From positions 1-64,000 of the forward strand of contig NZ_JARXXA010000013.1 in the NCBI RefSeq assembly GCF_029892785.1: DNA of 64,000 bases, given 5' to 3'. This document shows positions 54,886-64,000 of this stretch, in pieces. Source of the stretch: Parabacteroides sp. PH5-46. GTDB taxonomy: Bacteria > Bacteroidota > Bacteroidia > Bacteroidales > Tannerellaceae. The position numbers and the translations under genes are program-made. Positions within the stretch are counted from its first letter, which is position 1. The number at the start of each line of letters is the position of its first letter. The notes under the pieces are model-generated. The model was not told the DNA's origin and searched no databases. It worked only from the letters and a program-made list of their open reading frames with translations.

Positions 54886-56796
54886 ATGAAATACATATTA
54901 CATATAGCATTCCTTTTGTGTGCGACATACTGTTTGCATGCACAAATAGATAATGACAGAGCATTAAAGGTAGACGAATCGGGTGATTTTGTCACCTATA
55001 CCTCTCCCTATTATGCCTTAGCCTGTGTTAAGAACACATCAGATATGGCGTATTTTTGTATTGAATCGGGCGGAAGAAGCAGGAGACTGTTAGACAAGTC
55101 ATTGCTACGTCCCGGAATGGGCGGGTGTACGGTTGGAAATACGGATAAAGACAAGATCAGCATCCGGGCTATAAATGAACGCTCTTTTGAATTACAAGCT
55201 ACGGATGGGCTAAGCGGTGAGTTCTACAAAATCTGTACAGCTCCCGATATATCTCCTGTAACCGTATGGGCTTTGCCTTCCGAACAAGCTCCTTCCGAAC
55301 AATACGACAGACCGGTATCCTTTTATAAACCGAAGATCATTAAAGTTTCACATCAACTTCCGGCCATCTTGCATTTCCCCGATTACGGATTGGTAAAAGT
55401 GGAATCAACAGATAAATCCATCTATATGCAGGAGCATATCGTTCCTGATGATACCAATGCCGGCTTGGCATTAGGCCCATTCAACCGAGGGGCACACTCC
55501 GGTTTTCGTGCATACCATAAAGGCTCTGTTATCCTTTCCTTTCATACTACTGAAACACTCATAGAAGCTAAAATTACATTTACAGTTCTGGATGAGAATT
55601 ATCCTCAAATAGAAGGTTGCGACTTCTCTGCCGATCGTTTTAATGGGCTGAAGCGTTGTTGGCAGAATGCCTTTCCGGTTAATCCTTTACAACAAGCGAT
55701 GGGGGATAATTTGTTGCTCAACGGGGTTGCACATCTGGCAATGAGCTTTAAGGCTGATATGTTGGTCTTCACCCCTGCCCTGCCAGGTGCCGAATCTATG
55801 CTGGATGCCTTAAAACGAGCATTGCATCGTAGCTTTACCGAACGGATACAGGAGTCTGGACGCATGAAGGATTACGGACAGGAAAGTACAGAAGTAGTCC
55901 TTATATCCTTGTATGACTATCTGATAACAACAAACGACTGGGATTTTATCCGTCAACATCAATCAAGCTTGCAACGCGTAGTTCGTTCGGTTATTGATAC
56001 CGATGTAGATAAGGACGGAATATTTGAATCCTCGTATCATGGTAATTTCTTTAGTGAACGACGCAGCAGCCTGAACTGGTGGGACGATTTTGCTTTCGGT
56101 CATAAAGATGCATATGTAAATATACTGGCATATCGTGCCCTACGCAATATGCGGGAAGTTTTTGATATACTGGAATTAAAGAAAGATGTACAAGCTATCG
56201 ACAAACAACTATCTTTGTTCAAAAAGGCATTTCATCCCACTTTTTTTAATCCTAAAACAGGCGTATATGCCGGATGGATTAGTGAAGACGGACGCATGCA
56301 CGATTATATGTTTACCTTTATAAACGGTATGGCTATTAATCAGGGATTGGTGGAAAAATCGTTAGCGAAGTCTATTTTAGAGAAAATGCTTGCTAAACTA
56401 AAGGAAGAAGGATATGATTTTGTATATGGCGTTCCCGGCCCCCTAATATCTGTTGACCCAGCCGACCGGGGCACATGGGAAGAAATGACCCGCTGGGGAC
56501 GTTATGAAAATGGCGGATTGTGCGGACAAACAGCCTATCACTTCATACAGGCATTGTATCATACAGGCATGCGGGAAGAGGCGGATCATATCCTGTTCTC
56601 TATGTTGGCTACCTTTGAACGTGAGCCTACCCACTCCGGACTTTTCCCTGGATATCTGCAAAGTGTAGACTGGCGAACCAAAGGCGGAGCACCTTGTGGC
56701 TACAATTATCTGGCTGATAATTATTATTTTCTATTAGCGGCTGTTACGGGGCATTATGGAATTCCGTATCCTCCGCTTCGTAAACCTGTAAAATAG
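54886..56796 (+). CDS. Secreted (alpha/alpha)6-barrel protein, probable glycosidase
   Basis: A 636-residue secreted protein with a signal peptide, a beta-rich N-terminal domain (about 25-230) and a helical toroid in the C-terminal part (WWDDFAFGHKDAYVN, RYENGGLCGQTAYHFIQALYHTGM). The overall form resembles six-hairpin glycosidases (GH78/GH63-like or glycogen-debranching-like), but I do not recognise the family. Acidic residues in SLNWWDDF and in PADRGTWEEM are candidates for catalysis. It sits 21 bases after the GH39-like gene. Confidence 0.6.
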   Translation: MKYILHIAFLLCATYCLHAQIDNDRALKVDESGDFVTYTSPYYALACVKNTSDMAYFCIESGGRSRRLLDKSLLRPGMGGCTVGNTDKDKISIRAINERSFELQATDGLSGEFYKICTAPDISPVTVWALPSEQAPSEQYDRPVSFYKPKIIKVSHQLPAILHFPDYGLVKVESTDKSIYMQEHIVPDDTNAGLALGPFNRGAHSGFRAYHKGSVILSFHTTETLIEAKITFTVLDENYPQIEGCDFSADRFNGLKRCWQNAFPVNPLQQAMGDNLLLNGVAHLAMSFKADMLVFTPALPGAESMLDALKRALHRSFTERIQESGRMKDYGQESTEVVLISLYDYLITTNDWDFIRQHQSSLQRVVRSVIDTDVDKDGIFESSYHGNFFSERRSSLNWWDDFAFGHKDAYVNILAYRALRNMREVFDILELKKDVQAIDKQLSLFKKAFHPTFFNPKTGVYAGWISEDGRMHDYMFTFINGMAINQGLVEKSLAKSILEKMLAKLKEEGYDFVYGVPGPLISVDPADRGTWEEMTRWGRYENGGLCGQTAYHFIQALYHTGMREEADHILFSMLATFEREPTHSGLFPGYLQSVDWRTKGGAPCGYNYLADNYYFLLAAVTGHYGIPYPPLRKPVK

Positions 56797-56802
56797 ACGA
56801 TT

Positions 56803-59253
56803 ATGAATATTTTCAAACCAACAATCTATTTGTTTATGGCTATTCTTCTTGCATCTTGTCAGTTTGGAGGGCAGACAGACACACAGAGCATAGGTGAACA
56901 TTTATTAGATTCCGGCTGGAAATTCAAAAAAGGAGATATAGCCAATGCCGAAAAAGTTGATTTCGATGATTCGGACTGGCGGGAGCTAAGCATCCCCCAC
57001 GACTGGAATATAGAACCATCTCTTGTTCAGGACGACAGGCATATCGGCCCTTTTGTGAAAGGAACAAAAGACTCAACCTCTACCGGTAATATCGATGGAG
57101 GAACCGGTTGGTATCGTAAACGCTTTACTCTTGAACGAGAAGATGCGGGGAAAACCGTTTTTATTTGCTTTGACGGGGTATCTGTCTTGTCGGATGTCTG
57201 GCTGAACGGACATCATTTAGGTTTTCACCCCAACGGATATACGCCGTTTAGTTATAATCTGACACCCTATCTGAACCCTGCCGGTAAGGAAAATATACTA
57301 GCAATAAAAACCTTCAACACAGGTGATAATAGCCGTTGGTATCCGGGAGCCGGTTTGTATCGCCATATATGGTTATCGGTTAGCCAACCTGTCTATATCG
57401 AACCGTGGGGAGTGTTTGTAACGACACCTCTGGTAGACGCAAAGCAATCCCAAGTGGATGTAGCTGTCTCTATTCGGAATGGAGCTGATGCGGCATCAGA
57501 AGTAGTAATACAGGCTTCTATACTGAACCAAGCCGGAGAAATAGTAGGCTCGGCTGAAGAGAAAATAAGTTGTTCTTCGGGAAGTGCTGTTAATCCGGTT
57601 CTTTCCCTCTTTGTAAATCAGCCAAAGCTTTGGTCGCCTGATTCTCCGGCATTATATACTGCTGAAGTGAAAGTTCTGGCAGATGGTAAGTTGGCAGATG
57701 TACAATCTACCCGCTTTGGTATTCGTTCGATTGAGTTTTCAGCCGAAAAAGGTTTTCTGTTAAATGGTAAAGAAACCTTGTTGAAAGGTGCTTGTGTACA
57801 CCATGATAATGGACTGTTGGGCTCTGCAACTTTCGACAAAGCCGAATACCGCCGGGTGGAACTATTGAAGAAAAATGGCTTCAACGCCATACGTACCGCT
57901 CATAACTTGCCTTCTTCTCAGTTTCTGGATGCTTGTGATAGTCTGGGAATATTAGTCATTGATGAGGTGTTTGATATGTGGGTACATCCTAAACGGGATA
58001 ATGATTACCACTTGTATTTCGATGAGTGGTCGGATCGCGACGTAGCTGCTATGGTGATGCGTGATCGTAACCATCCATCGGTCATTATCGGGAGTATCGG
58101 GAATGAAATTTATGAACGGGCAGAGGCTTCGGGCTTAGCTATTGCCGAACGATTAGTAGCTGTAGCGAAATCATTAGACACCACCCGTCCCGTTACACAA
58201 GCCATTTGTGCCCTCTGGCAAGTTCCGTCTCAACATTGGGATGCTACGATTCCGGCTTTTGCCTTGCTGGACATAGGTTGTTACAACTATGAATGGAAGC
58301 ATTATGAAAGAGATCATCAAATGCATCCCGACAGAGTAATGGTGGGTACGGAATCTTTCCCCCGTGAAGCGTTGATCAATTGGAACATGGCAGTAGAAAA
58401 GCCTTATGTGATAGGCGACTTTGTATGGACAGGCATTGATTATATCGGCGAAGTAGGTATCGGGAACACGCGCTATGGAAAAGCCGGAGAAGTACCTATT
58501 CCGGTAAGGCCTTACCCTTGGTATCTTTCGTGGTGTGGAGATATTGATATCTGTGGTAATAAAAAACCTCAATCTTATTATCGTGATGTAGTATGGGGAG
58601 AAAGCGATCTTGAACTGCTGGTACACGCTCCTATTCCAGAGGGTAAAACAGAACTGGTAAGCAAATGGGGATGGCCTGATGAATATCCTCACTGGAATTG
58701 GGAAGGGAATGAGAATCGGCCTCTGCAGGTTTCAGTATATGCTAATTTTGATATGGTACGGATTCACAATAACGGCAAGTTATTAGGTGAAAAGGTTATA
58801 AAGAAAGAGGATAATCTTACTGCCACATTTATGATACCTTATCAAGCTGGAGAATTAACAGCGACAGGTATCCGCAATGGGAAAGAAGTTGTTTCCAAGT
58901 CATTAGTTACTTCCGGAAAACCGGCTAAAATACGTCTTGTAGCCGAGCATCCGGTAGTTAAAGCAAATCCTAATGATCTGTCTTATATACATATTGAAGT
59001 AACAGATGAAAAAGGAAGGCTGGTACCTGATGCGGAACTGGATATTCAATTGTCGGTGAGCGGCTCCGGCAAACTTATTGCATGTGGCAATGCGGCCCCG
59101 GATGATCTGGGCAGCTTTAACAATCCCAATCTGAAGACATTCAGTGGAAGAGCATTAGCCATACTGCAAGCCGGAACAGAATCCGGAAATATGCGACTAA
59201 CGGTTCATTCAAAAGGATTAGCGGAAGAGAGAATAGAAATCCAGGTAAAATAA
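56803..59253 (+). CDS. GH2 family beta-glycosidase
   Basis: An 816-residue GH2 enzyme with a lipoprotein signal (ILLASCQ). Order: sugar-binding domain (GTGWYRKRF, WLNGHHLGFHPNGYTPF), immunoglobulin-like domain, TIM barrel and C-terminal sandwich domains. The acid/base is E435 in GNEIYE, and the nucleophile E517 in VGTESF. It may be a beta-galactosidase, glucuronidase or mannosidase; the sequence cannot decide. It begins 6 bases after the preceding gene. Confidence 0.92.
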   Translation: MNIFKPTIYLFMAILLASCQFGGQTDTQSIGEHLLDSGWKFKKGDIANAEKVDFDDSDWRELSIPHDWNIEPSLVQDDRHIGPFVKGTKDSTSTGNIDGGTGWYRKRFTLEREDAGKTVFICFDGVSVLSDVWLNGHHLGFHPNGYTPFSYNLTPYLNPAGKENILAIKTFNTGDNSRWYPGAGLYRHIWLSVSQPVYIEPWGVFVTTPLVDAKQSQVDVAVSIRNGADAASEVVIQASILNQAGEIVGSAEEKISCSSGSAVNPVLSLFVNQPKLWSPDSPALYTAEVKVLADGKLADVQSTRFGIRSIEFSAEKGFLLNGKETLLKGACVHHDNGLLGSATFDKAEYRRVELLKKNGFNAIRTAHNLPSSQFLDACDSLGILVIDEVFDMWVHPKRDNDYHLYFDEWSDRDVAAMVMRDRNHPSVIIGSIGNEIYERAEASGLAIAERLVAVAKSLDTTRPVTQAICALWQVPSQHWDATIPAFALLDIGCYNYEWKHYERDHQMHPDRVMVGTESFPREALINWNMAVEKPYVIGDFVWTGIDYIGEVGIGNTRYGKAGEVPIPVRPYPWYLSWCGDIDICGNKKPQSYYRDVVWGESDLELLVHAPIPEGKTELVSKWGWPDEYPHWNWEGNENRPLQVSVYANFDMVRIHNNGKLLGEKVIKKEDNLTATFMIPYQAGELTATGIRNGKEVVSKSLVTSGKPAKIRLVAEHPVVKANPNDLSYIHIEVTDEKGRLVPDAELDIQLSVSGSGKLIACGNAAPDDLGSFNNPNLKTFSGRALAILQAGTESGNMRLTVHSKGLAEERIEIQVK

Positions 59254-59316
59254 CAGCAATTAGTACATGAAAAAAATAGTATGCAAGCCTTCTAAAAATC
59301 GCATGCATGTGATTTC

Positions 59317-59360
59317 AAGAACGCACGCATGCGTTTTGTGAATCGCATGCGTGCGTTCTT
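59317..59360. repeat. Perfect 17-base inverted repeat between GH2 and GH172 genes
   Basis: Left arm 59317-59333 and right arm 59344-59360 are exact reverse complements around a 10-base loop. A further GCATGC-centred near-palindrome lies just upstream at about 59299-59314. No T tract follows, so it is not a normal terminator. Confidence 0.85.
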
Positions 59361-59439
59361 CAAAGAATCATAATCCGCTGGAATATAGACAAATAAAAAC
59401 ATCAATAAATTTCTCAATTATTCATTAAAAACAGATCCT

Positions 59440-60594
59440 ATGAGAAACCGATTTTTATATATAACATTCATTGTTTTAATGACCCATGGCGGACTTTTCG
59501 CCCAAGAGGTTTTTATGAAACGGGAAGGCCAAACAGCCTGGACTAGCTTTGAAAACCTGAGTGGCGAGAAAGGAAAAAGTGCATTAGAGAATAAAGGTGC
59601 AAAAGGACATGCGTTTGACAGGATTCTGGCGGGTGATAGCTGCGTATTATTAAACATAAAAGGGGCAGGCATTATTAATCGGATATGGTTAACAGTTAAT
59701 GACAGAAGTCCCGAGATGTTGAGAGCACTTAAAATAAAGATGTATTGGGATGACGCAGCTATCCCTGCCGTCTCTGTTCCACTCGGAGAGTTCTTTTGTA
59801 ACGGCGGGGCAACGATGGTAGCCTTTGAGAACTGTTTTTTCTCCAATCCCGAAGGTAAATCGATGAATACGAATATTCCGATGCCTTTCCGGAAAGCGGC
59901 CCGTATTGTGCTTATAAATGAGTCGGACAAAAATCTGAGTCATATATTCTATGATGTCAATCTGACCCGTTTGAAGAAATGGGATGATAAGATGTTGTAT
60001 TTCCATTGTTATTGGAACCGGGAAAACCCTACGGTATTGGGGAAAGATTATACCGTTTTGCCTGAAATAAAAGGGGAAGGACGTTTTCTCGGAGTAAGTT
60101 TTGGAGTGAATGCCAATACGGCTTATGGCGGCAGTTGGTGGGGAGAAGGCGAAATGAAATTCTATCTGGACGGAGATAAAGAGCACCCCAGCCTTTGTGG
60201 TACGGGAGTAGAAGATTATGTTGGAACGGCCTGGGGATTGGGAGCATACAGCAATTGGTATCAGGGCTGCCCTATTTCCGGCAAAGACTGGCTATGGAGT
60301 TTCTACCGTTTCCATGTACCCGACCCGGTTTTATTTACCGAAAGTTGCAGAGTTACATTGCAGCAAATAGGAGGAGGACCTTATGAGCAAGTATTAGAGT
60401 TGTATAAAGCGAACGTCCCTATGATACCCGTTACAGTAGATCATTCTGACGAATGGAAATTTATCAAACTATTGGAACTAAAGAAAACTCCTGCGATGGA
60501 CGATCCGGACTATCCAAAGGCCTGGACTAATTATTACAGACAGGACGATGTATCATCTACAGCTTATTTCTATCTGGACAAACCTAGCAGATAA
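59440..60594 (+). CDS. DUF2961/GH172 family protein, copy 1
   Basis: A 384-residue secreted protein of the DUF2961 family, now GH172 (furanosidases acting on fructofuranose- or arabinofuranose-containing glycans). A short signal peptide (to about residue 22) precedes. The hallmark blocks are GAGIINRIWLTVN, KMYWDDAAIPAVSVPLGEFF and DKEHPSLCGTGVEDYVGTAWG. It sits beside a second copy, and such enzymes form multimers of the same fold. Confidence 0.85.
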   Translation: MRNRFLYITFIVLMTHGGLFAQEVFMKREGQTAWTSFENLSGEKGKSALENKGAKGHAFDRILAGDSCVLLNIKGAGIINRIWLTVNDRSPEMLRALKIKMYWDDAAIPAVSVPLGEFFCNGGATMVAFENCFFSNPEGKSMNTNIPMPFRKAARIVLINESDKNLSHIFYDVNLTRLKKWDDKMLYFHCYWNRENPTVLGKDYTVLPEIKGEGRFLGVSFGVNANTAYGGSWWGEGEMKFYLDGDKEHPSLCGTGVEDYVGTAWGLGAYSNWYQGCPISGKDWLWSFYRFHVPDPVLFTESCRVTLQQIGGGPYEQVLELYKANVPMIPVTVDHSDEWKFIKLLELKKTPAMDDPDYPKAWTNYYRQDDVSSTAYFYLDKPSR

Positions 60595-60614
60595 ATATAT
60601 AAATACAAAATACC

Positions 60615-61793
60615 ATGAAACGAATATTTTTATCAATAATGATAAGCACATTGGCTGTCTTTGCCCTCTCTGCGCAAGATATAAGCAATGATATGTTCGA
60701 TCTGACAAAGATGCGTCATAATGTAAAAAACAAACGGATAAGCAGTTATGATAAGACCGGAGGAAGCGGAGATCGCCTGGCCGACATCAAACCCGGAGAA
60801 AAAGTCACTATATTTGATGTAAAGGGAGCCGGTGTCATTAATCATATTTGGTTCACAATCGCCCCCTTACCGGAATTGTTGAGCAGAAACGATATCATTT
60901 TGCGTATGTATTGGGATGGCAATGAATACCCTTCGGTAGAATCACCGATAGGTCCATTCTTCGGGCAGGGCTGGAATGAGCGATATAACTTCTCCTCGCT
61001 TCCTCTGACAGCCGGACCTGCTACGGGGACAGGATTGGTGTCTTATTTCTCAATGCCTTTCGCTAACGGAGCAAGGATAGAAATAGAAAATCAGGCAGAC
61101 CGGGATATCAGTGCTTTTTTCTTTTACATCGACTATCTGGAAGTAGCAAAGTTATCGAAAGATGTAGGCCGTTTTCATGCCTGGTATAACCATGAACTGA
61201 CGGAAGCGTATCCCGAAGGAGAAGCGGAATGGGGGCTTATAGCTCCACAACATTTGAATCTAGACGGAAAAGACAATTATGTATTTGCCGATATAAAAGG
61301 AAAAGGTCATTTTGTGGGGATTAACTACTATGTGCATAGCCCTACGGCCATGTGGTATGGAGAAGGTGATGATATGTTTTTTATTGACGGGGAAAGTCTG
61401 CCAAGTTTGCTGGGAACAGGAACCGAAGATTTTTTCAATACGTCATGGAGTCCTAAAGAAGTATTCCAACATCCGTATTATGGCTATCCACGCGTTAATA
61501 ACGATGTTGGTTGGTTAGGGCGCACCCATGTGTATCGATTCTTCATCAATGATCCGATATTCTTTGAAACTGCATTAAAAGGGACAATAGAACATGGCGG
61601 AAGCAATAATATGACATTGGATATAGGCACGGTAGCCTATTGGTATCAAAGCGAAGCCGCTTCATTACCTCCTGCTCCAAGTAAGGAACTAAGAAAACCG
61701 AAACCGATGATCGGACCGGTAGAACTGCATAAATGGCGGCATGAATGGCGAAAAAATAATGGAAACGGCCCAAAGTTGTGGGGAAATGAATAG
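60615..61793 (+). CDS. DUF2961/GH172 family protein, copy 2
   Basis: A 392-residue secreted DUF2961/GH172 protein, with GAGVINHIWFTI, RMYWDGNEYPSVESPIGPFFGQGW and LPSLLGTGTEDFFNTSW. It is related to but clearly different from the first copy (gap 20 bases), so the pair probably acts on different linkages or forms a mixed complex. It overlaps the start of the GH5 gene only if the earliest ATG there is used. Confidence 0.85.
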   Translation: MKRIFLSIMISTLAVFALSAQDISNDMFDLTKMRHNVKNKRISSYDKTGGSGDRLADIKPGEKVTIFDVKGAGVINHIWFTIAPLPELLSRNDIILRMYWDGNEYPSVESPIGPFFGQGWNERYNFSSLPLTAGPATGTGLVSYFSMPFANGARIEIENQADRDISAFFFYIDYLEVAKLSKDVGRFHAWYNHELTEAYPEGEAEWGLIAPQHLNLDGKDNYVFADIKGKGHFVGINYYVHSPTAMWYGEGDDMFFIDGESLPSLLGTGTEDFFNTSWSPKEVFQHPYYGYPRVNNDVGWLGRTHVYRFFINDPIFFETALKGTIEHGGSNNMTLDIGTVAYWYQSEAASLPPAPSKELRKPKPMIGPVELHKWRHEWRKNNGNGPKLWGNE

Positions 61794-61800
61794 TGGAAAA

Positions 61801-62958
61801 ATGAGAGAGATAAATCGTCGTACATTCTTAAAGAAAGCGGGTGCAAGTGCTATATTAGCGGGCTTATCTACTAATTATTCATGTACAGAGGTACAGATAA
61901 AAAACAAACTGCCACGATGGCGGGGTTTCAACCTCATGGACTTTTACACTTCGCGTAAGTGGAAACCGGGTATGCCGGGTGCTTCGAAAGAGAAAGATTT
62001 CAAATGGATGTCTGACTGGGGATTTGATTTTGTTCGTATCCCCTTACAATATCCCTCATATATCCATTATAGCGCTAAAAGCGGGCGGGATATTACTCCC
62101 GAAGAAACAATAGCTTTCAATGAAGAAGTGATCGACGAAATAGAAAAACTGGTATATCTGGCAAACAAATATAATTTACATGTTAACCTGAACTTACATA
62201 GAGCACCCGGATTCTGCATCAATGCCGGCTTTACAGAACCGTTCAATTTGTGGAAAGACGATCATGCACAACAAGCTTTTTATGCGCATTGGAGTATGTG
62301 GGCAAAACGCTTTAAAAACATATCACCCAAACGATTAAGCTTTGATTTACTGAACGAACCCTGTTACCGTGAAGACATGAATGACCAATTCAGCCTAAGA
62401 ACTCCTCTACCTGGACAACTATACCGGAAAATAGTAAAAGGCTGTATAAATGTGATTCATGCACAAACTCCGGAGCGTTTAATTATTGCAGATGGCAACG
62501 ATGTGGGTAGCAAGGTTGTTCCCGAACTGATTGATCTGGGAGTAGGGCAAAGCTGCCGGGGATATCACCCTCACTATATATCGCATTACCGGGCTAGCTG
62601 GGTATGGGAAAATCCGGATGACGCACCAATTCCCGTTTGGCCGGGAATCATCAATGGAGAAGAATTTAATCGGCAAGTACTTGAAGACTATTACAAACCC
62701 TGGATAGATTTATTAAAACAGGGAGTTGGCGTACACTGCGGAGAATGTGGCAGTCACAAAGAAACCCCTCATCCGGTATTTCTGGCATGGCTCAATGATT
62801 TATTGAGCATTTTCACAGAACACAATATAGGATGGGCAATCTGGAATTTTCATGGTAGCTTCGGATTACTCAACTCCGGTAGGAAAGATGTGGATTATGA
62901 GGATTGGTATGGACAGAAACTGGATCGCAAAATGCTAACGGTTTTACAAAAGTACTAG
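61801..62958 (+). CDS. GH5-like glycoside hydrolase (cellulase family)
   Basis: A 385-residue secreted or lipidated enzyme of the GH5 type. The start at 61801 gives MREINRRTFLKKAGASAILAGLSTNYSC, a Tat-type signal with a lipobox-like Cys; an ATG at 61786 is also possible. The acid/base is E186 in LLNEPC and the nucleophile E315 in HCGECGSH. It may cut a beta-glucan- or mannan-type main chain. It is the last gene of the PUL, followed by a terminator. Confidence 0.88.
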   Translation: MREINRRTFLKKAGASAILAGLSTNYSCTEVQIKNKLPRWRGFNLMDFYTSRKWKPGMPGASKEKDFKWMSDWGFDFVRIPLQYPSYIHYSAKSGRDITPEETIAFNEEVIDEIEKLVYLANKYNLHVNLNLHRAPGFCINAGFTEPFNLWKDDHAQQAFYAHWSMWAKRFKNISPKRLSFDLLNEPCYREDMNDQFSLRTPLPGQLYRKIVKGCINVIHAQTPERLIIADGNDVGSKVVPELIDLGVGQSCRGYHPHYISHYRASWVWENPDDAPIPVWPGIINGEEFNRQVLEDYYKPWIDLLKQGVGVHCGECGSHKETPHPVFLAWLNDLLSIFTEHNIGWAIWNFHGSFGLLNSGRKDVDYEDWYGQKLDRKMLTVLQKY

Positions 62959-62982
62959 AGTACAGCCAATATATGCAACCAA

Positions 62983-63013
62983 AAAAAGCGATCCCGAAAA
63001 GAGATCGCTTTTT
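62983..63013. terminator. Bidirectional terminator between GH5 gene and pgk
   Basis: AAAAAGCGATC and GATCGCTTTTT form a long stem around CCGAAAAGA, with A and T runs on both sides so that it works in both directions. It ends the PUL and the convergent pgk gene. Confidence 0.9.
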
Positions 63014-63033
63014 AAATAGACTATTTTTTATGT

Positions 63034-64000
63034 TTAGTATCCTCTGATAGCAGCAATGCCTGGAAGAGTTTTTCCTTCGATTGCTTCTAATAGGGCGCCA
63101 CCGCCTGTTGAAACATAGGATACGCCGTCGGCCAAACCGAATTTGTTTACTGCTGCTACTGAGTCTCCACCACCTACTAATGAGAATGCACCGTTTTTAG
63201 TGGCTTCTACAACAGCTTCGCCTACAGACCTTGTTCCGTGTGTAAAGTTTTCTAGCTCAAATACACCTGTCGGACCATTCCAAAGGATGGTTTTTGACTT
63301 CTTAATTACATCAGCAAATATCTTTTCTGTTTCAGGACCGATATCCAGGCCCTCCCAGTTATCAGGAATTTCTCCTACGGGGCAAAACTTCGTGTTAGCG
63401 TCATTGCTGAAATCATCAGCTATTTTGGCATCAACGGCTAATACAAGGTTTACGTTTTCTTTTTTCGCTTTTTCTATAAGCTCAAGTGCCAGTTCTAGTT
63501 TGTCATCTTCTACAATTGAATTACCGATCTTACCTCCCTTTGCTTTCGTGAACGTATAAGTCATACCTCCGGCAATAATCAGGTTGTCAACCTTCTTAAG
63601 CAGGTTTTCGATAATTTCGATCTTAGAAGAAACTTTCGAGCCTCCCATAATGGCTGTAAACGGACGATTGATATCTGTCATTACTTTTTCTACAGCTTTT
63701 ACTTCTTTCTCCATCAGATAACCAAACATTTTATTGTCAGTATCAAAATATTCAGCAATTAAAGCTGTAGAAGCATGAGCTCTGTGAGCAGTACCAAAAG
63801 CATCATTTACATAGCAGTCTGCATAAGACGCCAGTTTCTTCGTAAATTCTTTCTGGCTGGCTTTTACTGCTTTCTTTGCTGCAGCTTTCTCTTCTTCCGA
63901 AGCGTCTTCAGCCAAGCCTCTTGGTTTACCTTCTTCTTCAGCATAAAAGCGAAGGTTTTCCAACAATAAAGCTTCACCAGGTTTCAAAGCTGCTGACTTA
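63034..64000 (-). CDS. pgk: 3-phosphoglycerate kinase, C-terminal part (cut by window edge)
   Basis: Phosphoglycerate kinase transfers phosphate from 1,3-bisphosphoglycerate to ADP in glycolysis. The visible part covers about three quarters of the protein: LLLENLRFY, the hinge region [32 protein letters not shown] and the C-terminal GGGDSVAAV and STGGGALLE nucleotide-site stretches. The frame is open to the window edge at 64000, so the first 100 or so residues lie outside. It is a core chromosomal gene and marks the end of the PUL. Confidence 0.95.
   Translation of the reverse strand, partial: KSAALKPGEALLLENLRFYAEEEGKPRGLAEDASEEEKAAAKKAVKASQKEFTKKLASYADCYVNDAFGTAHRAHASTALIAEYFDTDNKMFGYLMEKEVKAVEKVMTDINRPFTAIMGGSKVSSKIEIIENLLKKVDNLIIAGGMTYTFTKAKGGKIGNSIVEDDKLELALELIEKAKKENVNLVLAVDAKIADDFSNDANTKFCPVGEIPDNWEGLDIGPETEKIFADVIKKSKTILWNGPTGVFELENFTHGTRSVGEAVVEATKNGAFSLVGGGDSVAAVNKFGLADGVSYVSTGGGALLEAIEGKTLPGIAAIRGY

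Overview
The window comes from a member of the Bacteroidales. The evidence is a Bacteroides-type tra/mob conjugation module, RteC, promoters with a TAnnTTTG -7 box, and a SusC/SusD polysaccharide utilisation locus (PUL). I cannot fix the genus; a Parabacteroides- or Bacteroides-like host is plausible. About 1-34,000 is an integrative conjugative element (ICE) of the CTnDOT/Tn4555-like kind. About 34,300-62,960 is a chromosomal PUL with lower GC. The window ends inside a phosphoglycerate kinase gene.

ICE conjugation part. Minus-strand genes run traN (cut by a group II intron at the left edge), traM, traL, traK, traJ, traI, a DUF3876 gene, traG (VirB4 ATPase), traF, traE, a traD-like gene, a DUF3408 gene and traA (ParA). 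A 770-bp palindrome-rich gap follows, with a candidate oriT, then plus-strand mobA, mobB (relaxase) and mobC (coupling ATPase). mobC is split by a complete 2.5-kb group II intron that encodes a reverse transcriptase/maturase with an HNH domain. Joining bases 13680 and 16200 restores the coupling-protein frame exactly.

ICE cargo and control part. Between mobC and the DUF3945/topB pair sits an AT-rich, tightly packed three-gene operon: a HEPN RNase-like protein, a UPF0489 (peptide-arginase-like) protein and an unknown helical protein. It is the best candidate for an undescribed system. A lone DUF3883 nuclease-like protein follows topB, then two excisionase-type HTH proteins, a RibD/DHFR-fold protein and rteC. 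Upstream of rteC, in the same direction and with only 15 bases between rteC and eno, is an operon of antiporter, DUF190, TonB-dependent receptor and enolase. Its leader holds a clear fluoride (crcB) riboswitch and terminator. Enolase is the classic fluoride target, so this is a fluoride-resistance cassette. Its layout suggests that fluoride could raise RteC and thereby ICE excision, as tetracycline does in CTnDOT. No CrcB/Fluc channel and no integrase is in the window.

PUL part. A truncated ECF sigma factor (region 4 only), FecR anti-sigma factor, SusC with an STN signalling domain and SusD are followed by enzymes: CE1-type esterase, clan GH-D-like glycosidase, heparinase II/III-type lyase, CE4 deacetylase, MFS transporter, GH88, GH94-like phosphorylase, GH39-like, an (alpha/alpha)6-barrel protein, GH2, two GH172 (DUF2961) and GH5. 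The lyase plus GH88 point to a uronic-acid-containing glycan. The GH94 and MFS genes point to uptake and phosphorolysis of small oligosaccharides. Several intergenic gaps carry strong palindromes or short tandem repeats.
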